NCBI RefSeq assembly: GCF_004923205.2
Contig: NZ_SELD02000019.1
Location: 1 to 59,872, forward strand
Source of the DNA: Paracoccus aeridis
GTDB lineage: Bacteria; Pseudomonadota; Alphaproteobacteria; Rhodobacterales; Rhodobacteraceae
Length of the DNA stretch: 59,872 nt
Reading direction: 5' to 3'
The position numbers and the translations under genes are program-made. A model generated the notes under the pieces. That model was not told the DNA's origin. It saw only the letters and a program-made list of their open reading frames with translations, and made no database searches. How positions within the stretch are numbered: the first letter of the stretch is position 1; the number at the start of each line of letters is the position of its first letter. Shown here in pieces: positions 53,431 to 59,872 of the stretch.

Positions 53431-53910
53431 ATGGCCGGCCGGCGGGTCGAAAGCCTGATCCGCTGGACCGGCGACCGGGTGCAGGGCACGGCGACCTGGC
53501 GCTGCTGCGGCCGGACCTGGGACATCGTGACCCCGGGATAACCCGTCATCCACTGTTCCAACGACCCGCAACTAGGCGGCGATCCCGCGCGCCCGAACCC
53601 GGAAGACCTCCTTCTGTCGGCGCGGGCGGCGTGTCCGATGCTGTGGTTCCTGCACCTGGCCAGCCGCGACGGCGCCATCGTGCGGTCCTGCGAGGATGCG
53701 CTGCTTGGGCTCGGCGAGACGTCGCCAGACGGCGCCGGGCGCTTCGTCCGCGCGGTGCTGCGGCTGCGGATCGGCCTTGATCCCGCATCGGACCCGGTGG
53801 CGTGCGCGGCGCGTCATCACGAAATCGGATGCTGCTGCCTCATCGCCCGCTCGGTCGCGTTCCCGGTCGGGCACGAGCCGCGGTACCATGTCGTGACAGG
53901 GCCTGAGCGG
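53431..53910 (+). pseudogene. OsmC-family peroxiredoxin-like gene broken by an in-frame stop
   Basis: A single reading frame from ATG 53431 shows the OsmC pattern: SLIRWTGDRVQGTATWRCCG, RTWDIVTPG, then TAA (53539-53541), then PVIHCSNDPQLGGDPA, NPEDLLLSARAACPMLWFLH, ETSPDGAGRFVRAV and IARSVAFPVGHEPRYHVVTG. OsmC proteins (about 140 residues) reduce organic hydroperoxides through two cysteines. Here the stop falls where a lysine is expected, and the CH of the usual SACHMLW is CP. The frame then runs on past the normal end, so the native stop is probably lost. Residues around WRCCG also look drifted. This is a decaying gene just after dctD. Confidence 0.8.
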
Positions 53911-53940
53911 ACGGCGTGCCGGGTTCACGGCAGTTTCGGA

Positions 53941-53970
53941 TTGTCATTTCGCAACCGGACACCCTATGTT
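53941..53970 (+). promoter_or_regulatory. Putative sigma-70 promoter of the RNase E gene
   Basis: TTGTCA (53941-53946), an 18-base spacer and TATGTT (53965-53970) fit a housekeeping promoter. It lies about 370 bases before the RNase E start codon, so the transcript would carry a long leader. The boxes are the best pair I could find in the region; no experiment supports them. Confidence 0.5.
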
Positions 53971-53976
53971 GGCCTC

Positions 53977-54338
53977 ATGCATGGTCCAGACCGTCAACCG
54001 GCGGTTGTGTCCTGCACCCCAGTTTCGCAGCTTGGCGGCCGGTTTCGGATCTTCCGGACAGCACGCCTTGCGGGAAAGCCGGCCGCCCGGCGCGTCGTCC
54101 TGACGCGCGGGCAGCCTGAACAATCGCCGTCCCGTCTGCATGTCGCGGACCGGGACAACAGGAAAAAGAGACGCGATGGATCGCGCGATTGACGATGATG
54201 CAAGGGGGCGGCGGGACATGATCCCGGCCGCAGCCGCCATCACCGGCACCGCCGCGCGGCCCGCGTCCGCATCAAGCCGCACCCTGTCCCTTTCCCCGCC
54301 GACACGCGGGCCGGACCGGCTGCGCGAAAGAAAGACTC
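53977..54338 (+). other. Long 5' leader of the RNase E gene
   Basis: About 360 bases without a supported gene between the putative promoter and the RNase E start. The distal half contains purine-rich stretches such as AACAGGAAAAAGAGACG that could be single-stranded RNase E cleavage sites. In enterobacteria the rne leader is long and mediates autoregulation; similar behaviour here is an analogy, not an observation. Confidence 0.45.
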
Positions 54339-57227
54339 ATGGCAAACAAGATGCTGATCGACGCAACCCATGCGGAGGAAACCCGCGTGGTCGTCGTGGA
54401 CGGAACCAAGGTCGAGGAGTTCGACTTTGAAACGCTGAACAAGCGCCAGCTTGCCGGCAACATCTACCTGGCGAAGGTCACGCGGGTCGAACCCTCGCTG
54501 CAGGCCGCCTTCATCGACTATGGCGGGAACCGTCACGGCTTCCTGGCCTTCGCGGAAATCCACCCCGACTACTACCAGATCCCGGCCGCCGACCGCCGCG
54601 CCCTGATCGAGGAAGAGCGCCAGGCAGCCGAGGCCGCGGAGGCCGAGGAGGAGGCGAAGGAACGGCGCCGCAACCGGTCCCGCGCATCCTCGGCCCGGTC
54701 GGACGACGCGGTCGCCGTATCGGACGTGCAGGCTCACGAGGGCGAGACGGAGGCAGAGGAGACCGGCGACGGCGATGCGCAGGACAGCGGGGCCGAACGT
54801 CAGGATACCACCGACGCGCAGGCCGATCACGCTGCTGGTGACGATGCCGGGGAACGCCCCGCGGAAGCTGTCGAGGACCACCACGCGCATCATCACGCCG
54901 ACGATCACCGCCACGATGACGCCGACCACCACCCCGAACGGGGTGGCGAGGACCGGGGCGAGGACAGGGGCGACGAGCAGCCGGCCGAATCCGCCTCCGA
55001 CCGCGACGAGACCATCGAGTCGATCGCCGAGGAGGACGTGACCGAGGAGATCCGCCCGGCCAAGAAGCCGCGCGCCCGGCGCTACAAGATCCAGGAAGTC
55101 ATCAAGGTCCGGCAGATCATGCTGGTCCAGGTCGTCAAGGAAGAGCGCGGCAACAAGGGCGCGGCGCTGACCACGTACCTTTCGCTCGCGGGGCGCTACT
55201 GCGTCCTGATGCCGAACACGGCGCGGGGCGGCGGCATTTCCCGCAAGATCACCAACGCGGCCGACCGCAAGAAGCTGAAGGACATCGCCTCGGAACTGGA
55301 AGTGCCGAAGGGCGCGGGCCTCATCATCCGCACCGCCGGAAGCCAGCGCACCCGGACCGAGATCAAGCGCGACTATGAATACCTGATGCGGCTGTGGGAA
55401 CAGATCCGCGAGCTGACCTTCAAGTCGATCGCGCCCGCCCCGATCTACGAGGAAGGCGACCTCATCAAGCGGACCATCCGCGACCTCTACAGCAAGGACA
55501 TCGACGAGGTCCTGGTCGAGGGCGAACGCGGCTATTCGACCGCGCGCGACTTCATGAAGATGATCATGCCGTCGCACGCGAAGAACGTGAAGCTCTACAA
55601 CGACCCGATGCCGCTCTTTGCGCGCTACCAGGTCGAAGGCTACCTGGCCGGGATGTTCAACCCGGTCGTCCAGCTGAAATCGGGCGGCTACATCGTCATC
55701 GGCGTGACCGAGGCGCTGGTCGCCATCGACGTGAACTCGGGGCGCGCGACCAAGGAAGGGTCGATCGAGGACACCGCCTACAAGACGAACTGCGAGGCCG
55801 CGGACGAGATCGCGCGCCAGCTGCGCCTGCGCGACCTCGCCGGGCTGATCGTCATCGACTTCATCGACATGGACGAGCGCAAGAACAACGCCTCGGTCGA
55901 GAAGCGCTTCAAGGACCGGCTCAAGACCGACCGCGCCCGCATCCAGGTCGGCCGCATCTCGGGCTTCGGCCTTCTGGAGATGAGCCGCCAGCGGCTGCGG
56001 CCGGGGATGCTGGAATCGACCACGCAGCCCTGCGCGCATTGCCACGGCACCGGCCTGATCCGTTCGGACGACAGCATGGCGCTGACGATCCTGCGCGCGA
56101 TCGAGGAAGAAGGCACCCGCAAGCGCACGCGCGAGGTGCTGGTCCGCGCCCCGGTGGCGGTCGCCAACTTCCTGATGAACCAGAAGCGCGAGCATGTCGG
56201 CATGATCGAGGCGCGCTACGGCATGGCCGTGCGGGTCGAGGCGGACCCGACCCTGATCTCTCCCGACTTCGCGATGGACAAGTTCAAGACCGCGACCCGG
56301 AACGTGCCGGAAGCGCCGTCGAACGTCGTGTCGGCCAGTGCCAGCCTGATGGCGCAGATCGACGACGAGGATCTGGACGCCGACATCGAGGACGAGGCCG
56401 AGGATGAGGCGCCCGCGACCGAGGCGCGTGCCGAGGACGAGGATCGCCGGGACGAGCGCCGCGAGGATCGTCGCGAGGACCGGGCGGAGGCTGAGGGCGA
56501 CGACGCCAACCGCTCCAAGCGCCGCCGCCGCCGGCGCCGGCGTGGCGGGCGCGGCGAGAACGGCGAGGGCAACGGAGCCGACGCCGCGCTGGACGACACG
56601 GACGCAGACGCGGGTGCTGACGCGGGCCCCGACGCCGATGGCGAGGCCGACGAGGCCGCCCGGCCGGCCGAGGCCGTCGCCGCCGAGGGCGAGGAAACCG
56701 GGCGCCGTTCGCGCAGCCGCTCGCGTCGCGGCCGTTCCCGCCGCGGGGCCGAGGATGCGGCCGAGGGCCGGGACCTTACCGGCGAAGGCGGCGAAGTCGC
56801 GGCCGACGCCGAAGGGCAGGGTGCCGACGCCGAAGGGCAGGGTGCCGGCGACGGGGTCGCGGACGCGGCGGGCGACGACCTGAGCGCCCCCGTCCGCGGC
56901 GACGAAGCGCCAGCGGACATGGCCGATGCCGACGCCGTCGCGCAGGCGGCCGAAGCCCATGCCGAGGCAAGCGGGGGTGAACCCGAAGCCGACGCCGAGC
57001 CGGTGCCGCAGCTGGATGAGCCCGCTGAAGCCGAGTCGCCCGACGCGCCCGACGCCGAGGCCCTGAGCATCCCCGGCGAAGCGGATGGCGGCCCGCAGCC
57101 CGATCCGCAGCCGGAGGAGCCCGAGGCGCAGCCGGAGCCGGTGGCGCAGCCGGAGCCCGCGTCCGAGCAGGTTGCCGAAGCACCGGCCCGTCCGCGCCGC
57201 CGTGGCTGGTGGTCGTTCGGGTCGTGA
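54339..57227 (+). CDS. rne: Ribonuclease E
   Basis: The 962-residue endoribonuclease central to mRNA decay and RNA processing. The N-terminal RNase H/S1 part (MLIDATHAEETRVVVVDG, AFIDYGGNRHGFL) is interrupted by an insertion at about residues 93-245, rich in Glu/Asp/Arg with a His/Asp-rich segment, before the S1 domain resumes (KEERGNKGAALTTYLSLAGR). The catalytic DNase-I-like region has VAIDVNSGRATKEG and IVIDFIDMD. The zinc-link is CAHCHGTG. The C-terminal third is an acidic, arginine-containing scaffold that ends in RPRRRGWWSFGS. S1 insertions are typical of alphaproteobacterial RNase E. Confidence 0.95.
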   Translation: MANKMLIDATHAEETRVVVVDGTKVEEFDFETLNKRQLAGNIYLAKVTRVEPSLQAAFIDYGGNRHGFLAFAEIHPDYYQIPAADRRALIEEERQAAEAAEAEEEAKERRRNRSRASSARSDDAVAVSDVQAHEGETEAEETGDGDAQDSGAERQDTTDAQADHAAGDDAGERPAEAVEDHHAHHHADDHRHDDADHHPERGGEDRGEDRGDEQPAESASDRDETIESIAEEDVTEEIRPAKKPRARRYKIQEVIKVRQIMLVQVVKEERGNKGAALTTYLSLAGRYCVLMPNTARGGGISRKITNAADRKKLKDIASELEVPKGAGLIIRTAGSQRTRTEIKRDYEYLMRLWEQIRELTFKSIAPAPIYEEGDLIKRTIRDLYSKDIDEVLVEGERGYSTARDFMKMIMPSHAKNVKLYNDPMPLFARYQVEGYLAGMFNPVVQLKSGGYIVIGVTEALVAIDVNSGRATKEGSIEDTAYKTNCEAADEIARQLRLRDLAGLIVIDFIDMDERKNNASVEKRFKDRLKTDRARIQVGRISGFGLLEMSRQRLRPGMLESTTQPCAHCHGTGLIRSDDSMALTILRAIEEEGTRKRTREVLVRAPVAVANFLMNQKREHVGMIEARYGMAVRVEADPTLISPDFAMDKFKTATRNVPEAPSNVVSASASLMAQIDDEDLDADIEDEAEDEAPATEARAEDEDRRDERREDRREDRAEAEGDDANRSKRRRRRRRRGGRGENGEGNGADAALDDTDADAGADAGPDADGEADEAARPAEAVAAEGEETGRRSRSRSRRGRSRRGAEDAAEGRDLTGEGGEVAADAEGQGADAEGQGAGDGVADAAGDDLSAPVRGDEAPADMADADAVAQAAEAHAEASGGEPEADAEPVPQLDEPAEAESPDAPDAEALSIPGEADGGPQPDPQPEEPEAQPEPVAQPEPASEQVAEAPARPRRRGWWSFGS
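56802..56843 (+). repeat. Two 21-bp tandem units in the RNase E tail
   Basis: Two consecutive copies of a 21-bp unit (GCCGACGCCGAAGGGCAGGG start, 56802-56822 and 56823-56843) encode the heptapeptide ADAEGQG twice in the disordered C-terminal scaffold. Copy number may vary between strains by slippage. No function is implied. Confidence 0.8.
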
Positions 57228-57301
57228 TCTCGCGGACCCGGACCCGGCGCGCCGCGAACCGGTGCGCCGCGACCTGACGCAGCCGTGACAGATCATGCCG
57301 C

Positions 57302-57329
57302 GGGCCGGGGTTTCCCGGCCCGTTCCTTT
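57302..57329 (+). terminator. Intrinsic terminator after RNase E
   Basis: An 8-bp stem GGGCCGGG (57302-57309) with CCCGGCCC (57314-57321), loop GTTT and a short pyrimidine tail GTTCCTTT. It is 74 bases after the rne stop and 17 bases before the ccdA start, so some read-through into ccdA is possible. Confidence 0.65.
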
Positions 57330-57345
57330 GCGACAAGGTGCGCTC

Positions 57346-58083
57346 ATGTTTGGGATCGAGATTGCGAACGCCGCCTTCCTGCCCGCGGCGATGATCGCCG
57401 CGCTTGCGGGGCTGCTGTCGTTCCTGTCGCCCTGCGTCCTGCCGATCGTGCCGCCCTACCTCGCCTACATGACCGGGGTGAAGGTCAGCAGCCTCAAGGC
57501 GCGCGAACGCAGCGCGGCGCTGCCGGCGGTGTTCTTCGTCCTGGGCCTGAGTACGGTGTTCCTGCTGATGGGCTACGCCGCGTCGGCGCTTGGCCGCGCG
57601 TTCCTCGTTTGGCAGCCGGCGCTGGTGACGGCCTCGGGCGTGTTCGTCATCATCCTCGGCCTGCACTTCCTCCACGTCTTCCGCATTCCGCTGCTCGACC
57701 GGGAGGCGCGGCTGGACACCGGCGAGCAGGGCGGATCGGCGCTCGGCGCGTACCTGCTGGGCCTCGCCTTCGCTTTCGGCTGGACGCCCTGCATCGGCCC
57801 GCAGCTGTCGATGATCCTGACCCTTGCCGCGACGGATCCGCCGCGCGGCACCGGCCTGTTGGGCGTCTATGCGCTGGGGCTGGGGATCCCGTTCCTGCTG
57901 TCGGCGATCTTCATCGAGCGGTCCATGTCGCTGATGAACCGCATCAAGCGCCACATGGGACTGATCGAGCGGGTGTCGGGCGTGCTGCTGATCGTCGTGG
58001 GCGTGCTGCTGCTGACCGGATGGCTTTCGATCATCAGCTACTGGCTGCTGGAAACCGTGCCGGTCCTGGCGCGGATCGGCTGA
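57346..58083 (+). CDS. ccdA: Cytochrome c biogenesis protein CcdA
   Basis: A 245-residue inner-membrane thiol transporter with six helices that passes reducing power from thioredoxin to periplasmic partners for cytochrome c maturation. The paired cysteines sit in LLSFLSPCVLPIVPPY and AFGWTPCIGPQLSMI. The second half repeats the first, as in all CcdA/DsbD cores. ATG 57346 gives the family start MFGIEIANAAF; the upstream in-frame extension is not typical. It suits a cell with several cytochromes c, such as those encoded here. Confidence 0.93.
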   Translation: MFGIEIANAAFLPAAMIAALAGLLSFLSPCVLPIVPPYLAYMTGVKVSSLKARERSAALPAVFFVLGLSTVFLLMGYAASALGRAFLVWQPALVTASGVFVIILGLHFLHVFRIPLLDREARLDTGEQGGSALGAYLLGLAFAFGWTPCIGPQLSMILTLAATDPPRGTGLLGVYALGLGIPFLLSAIFIERSMSLMNRIKRHMGLIERVSGVLLIVVGVLLLTGWLSIISYWLLETVPVLARIG

Positions 58084-58144
58084 GCCTCTGCTTGCATCGC
58101 CGCCCCCGTTTCGCCAGCCTGCCGCCGGGGCAGGGAGGGACCGG

Positions 58145-58582
58145 ATGACAGGGCTGGGCACGCAGGAACTGAACGACTACCTCGCCGCAGTCTTTCCCGA
58201 GGCGGTCGGATACCGGGTCGAGGCCGCAGCCGAGGACGAGCTTCGCGTCAGGCTTTGCGTCGGTGCCCGCCACCTGCGGCCGGGCGGCACGGTTTCCGGC
58301 CCCGCGATGTTCGAGCTTGCGGACTTCGCCATGTATGCGGCCGTGCTGTCGCGCATCGGCAGGGTGGCGCTTGCGGTCACGACCAGCGCCAACATCGACT
58401 TCATGCGCAAGCCCGAGGCCGGGCGCGACCTCGTCGCCAGCGTGCGCGTGCTGAAGCTGGGCCGGGTGCTGGCCGTGGGCGACGTGATGATCCGTTCGGA
58501 CGGGTCCGACGCCATCGTCGCACGGGCGTCGCTGACATACTCGATTCCGCCCTCGGACAGAAAAAACGGCGGCTTGGCCTAG
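58145..58582 (+). CDS. PaaI-family thioesterase
   Basis: A 145-residue hot-dog-fold thioesterase: [20 protein letters not shown] with the catalytic acid on the long helix, [20 protein letters not shown] and [13 protein letters not shown]. Members hydrolyse acyl- or aryl-acyl-CoA. ATG 58145 follows ccdA by 61 bases. No phenylacetate genes are nearby, so the substrate is unknown. Confidence 0.87.
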   Translation: MTGLGTQELNDYLAAVFPEAVGYRVEAAAEDELRVRLCVGARHLRPGGTVSGPAMFELADFAMYAAVLSRIGRVALAVTTSANIDFMRKPEAGRDLVASVRVLKLGRVLAVGDVMIRSDGSDAIVARASLTYSIPPSDRKNGGLA

Positions 58583-58644
58583 GGTATCATTATACCTATT
58601 TCGCAAACCTATGAAAATAAAGGCTTTTTACGGCTCCGCGGCGC

Positions 58645-58673
58645 TTGACCTGCGCGGCGCGATCCCGGATATA
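58645..58673 (+). promoter_or_regulatory. Putative promoter of rplM-rpsI
   Basis: TTGACC (58645-58650), a 17-base spacer and GATATA (58668-58673) lie about 40 bases before the rplM start, within an AT-richer gap. The -35 is near consensus and the spacing ideal. An AAAGGG ribosome site follows. Confidence 0.6.
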
Positions 58674-58712
58674 CCGCCGATCCGAATTCAACATCCCCCG
58701 AAAGGGCGAAGC

Positions 58713-59177
58713 ATGAAGACCTATACCGCGAAACCGGCGGACATCGACAAGAAGTGGATCCTGATCGACGCCGAGGGCGTCGTGCTGGGCCGTCTTGCCA
58801 CGATCGTCGCGTCGCGCCTGCGTGGCAAGCACAAGCCGACCTTCACCCCGCACATGGACATGGGCGACAACGTCATCATCATCAACGCCGACAAGGTGCA
58901 GATGACCGGCGACAAGCGGGACGACAAGAAATACTACTGGCACACCGGCCACCCGGGCGGGATCAAGCACCGCACCGCGCGCCAGGTGCTCGAAGGCGCC
59001 CACCCCGAGCGCGTCGTCATCAAGGCGGTCGAGCGCATGATCTCGCGCAACAAGCTGGGCAAGCAGCAGATGTCGAACCTGCGCGTCTATGCCGGCGAGC
59101 AGCACCCGCACGAGGCGCAGCAGCCCGAAGTGCTGGACGTCAAAGCGATGAACCCCAAGAACACCCGGAGCGCCTGA
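58713..59177 (+). CDS. rplM: 50S ribosomal protein L13
   Basis: A 154-residue large-subunit protein: [40 protein letters not shown], the [16 protein letters not shown] segment and [23 protein letters not shown] 58713 has AAAGGGCGAAGC upstream; in-frame codons further left are not conserved. rpsI starts two bases after its stop. Confidence 0.97.
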   Translation: MKTYTAKPADIDKKWILIDAEGVVLGRLATIVASRLRGKHKPTFTPHMDMGDNVIIINADKVQMTGDKRDDKKYYWHTGHPGGIKHRTARQVLEGAHPERVVIKAVERMISRNKLGKQQMSNLRVYAGEQHPHEAQQPEVLDVKAMNPKNTRSA

Positions 59178-59179
59178 TC

Positions 59180-59704
59180 ATGGCCGACGACATCAAATCC
59201 CTCGACCAGCTCAAGGACGCCGTGACCGCCAGCGCGGGCGGGGTCCAGGGCTCGACCGCCGACGAACAGCGCAGCTACCAGCCGCTGGCCGCCCCGCGCG
59301 AGCCGCAGCGCGACGACCTCGGCCGCGCCTACGCGACCGGCAAGCGCAAGGACGCGGTCGCCCGCGTCTGGGTGAAGCCCGGTTCGGGCAAGGTCATCGT
59401 GAACGGCAAGGACATCAAGGAATACTTCGCGCGGCCCGTGCTGCAGATGATCCTGCGCCAACCGTTCGACGTGGCCGGCGTCGCGGACCAGTTCGACGTG
59501 AACGCGACCGTCGCCGGTGGCGGCCTGTCCGGCCAGGCCGGCGCGGTGAAGCACGGCATCTCGAAGGCGCTGCAGCTCTACGAACCCGCGCTGCGCGGTT
59601 CGCTGAAGGCGGCGGGCTTCCTGACCCGCGACAGCCGCGTGGTCGAGCGCAAGAAGTACGGCAAGGCGAAGGCCCGCCGGTCGTTCCAGTTCTCGAAGCG
59701 CTGA
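59180..59704 (+). CDS. rpsI: 30S ribosomal protein S9
   Basis: A 174-residue small-subunit protein. The S9 core begins at [20 protein letters not shown] and ends in the basic tail [20 protein letters not shown], whose terminal arginine contacts tRNA in the P site. The 45-residue N-terminal extension ([20 protein letters not shown]) is longer than in E. coli and is usual in alphaproteobacteria. A hairpin terminator follows. Confidence 0.97.
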   Translation: MADDIKSLDQLKDAVTASAGGVQGSTADEQRSYQPLAAPREPQRDDLGRAYATGKRKDAVARVWVKPGSGKVIVNGKDIKEYFARPVLQMILRQPFDVAGVADQFDVNATVAGGGLSGQAGAVKHGISKALQLYEPALRGSLKAAGFLTRDSRVVERKKYGKAKARRSFQFSKR

Positions 59705-59736
59705 GCTTTCGGCCGAATCCTCGGCATCGCTTGTGG

Positions 59737-59764
59737 GAAGGGCGCGGCATCTGCCGCGCCCTTC
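59737..59764 (+). terminator. Intrinsic terminator of rplM-rpsI
   Basis: A long near-perfect stem, GAAGGGCGCGGC with GCCGCGCCCTTC (59737-59764) and a four-base loop ATCT, 32 bases after the rpsI stop and followed by GTCGTT. The last 108 bases of the window hold no recognisable gene. Confidence 0.75.
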
Positions 59765-59872
59765 GTCGTTCCGCGGCCAGGATTCGGACCGGAATCGGTG
59801 CGAGTCGGCTGCATTCTGTCATTTTCCGGTCGTGATTCTGTGCGAGATTCGGGGTGCTGGCGTCTGCCGGGG

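Noticed and set aside
53572..53928. A minus-strand open frame in the gap between dctD and rne
   Set aside because: The plus strand of the same DNA reads as an OsmC-family protein interrupted by one stop, which explains the coding-like composition better.
54240..57347. A minus-strand open frame of about 1035 codons opposite RNase E, with a hydrophobic stretch resembling membrane helices
   Set aside because: The hydrophobicity is the complement of the Asp/His/Glu-rich codons of the RNase E insertion, and the RNase E assignment is certain.
1..59872. CRISPR arrays, intact insertion sequences, prophage genes or rRNA
   Set aside because: No regularly spaced repeats, complete transposase, phage structural gene or rRNA signature was seen anywhere in the window.

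Overview
The window is a GC-rich chromosomal segment of an alphaproteobacterium, almost certainly a member of the Rhodobacterales/Rhodobacteraceae and most like Paracoccus. This is inferred from gene content and order: rpmH-rnpA-yidD-ttcA-yidC-MOSC-yihA-argB, an RNase E gene with a long acidic insertion in its S1 domain followed by ccdA, a PaaI thioesterase and rplM-rpsI, an IscR-like Rrf2 regulator without the classical cysteines, and codons ending overwhelmingly in G or C. No species name can be given from sequence alone.

Positions 1-23,000 are accessory and transport-rich. A dipeptide/oligopeptide ABC operon enters from the left edge with a beheaded binding protein and ends in a DUF1028 gene. 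After a transposase relic there is a minus-strand operon of a self-sufficient CYP116B-type cytochrome P450 and a complete TRAP transporter (DctP, DctQ, DctM). Next come a periplasmic sulfite dehydrogenase pair (SorA-like molybdoenzyme and cytochrome c), an NCS1 permease plus hydantoin-racemase-type enzyme with a divergent GntR regulator, a MocR-like protein that has lost its DNA-binding domain, and a siderophore ABC importer (binding protein, two permeases, ATPase) with DUF2218. A TGA-N9-TCA operator-like site precedes the siderophore genes. A Crp/Fnr-type regulator closes this part.

Positions 23,300-28,700 are core genes: waaA (Kdo transferase), a DUF1178 gene, lysC and ptsP. Positions 28,700-34,200 hold a minus-strand three-subunit periplasmic FAD dehydrogenase of the gluconate/alcohol dehydrogenase type (Tat-exported small subunit, GMC flavoprotein, tri-heme cytochrome c), a YegD-like Hsp70 protein and tRNA-Arg(ACG) with a strong terminator. 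A histidine kinase follows.

Positions 36,100-50,100 are mainly housekeeping: ribosomal protein L34, RNase P protein, YidD, a tiny membrane protein and TtcA in an overlapping chain; then YidC, a MOSC protein, the GTPase YihA, ArgB, a SixA-like phosphatase, an IscR-like regulator, two alpha/beta hydrolases, NADP-isocitrate dehydrogenase, an exported protein overlapping a metallo-beta-lactamase-fold hydrolase, and PurQ. Positions 50,200-59,872 contain a DctB/DctD two-component system whose DctD lacks the sigma-54 contact loop, a previously intact OsmC-family gene now broken by an in-frame stop, the RNase E gene with a long leader, ccdA, a thioesterase, and rplM-rpsI with promoter and terminator.

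The observations I consider most worth following are the P450-TRAP operon, the GAFTGA-less DctD, the decayed osmC gene, the His/Asp-rich insertion in RNase E, and the possible iron-regulatory link between the TGA-N9-TCA site and the cysteine-less IscR-like protein. I saw no CRISPR array, intact insertion sequence, prophage or replication origin.
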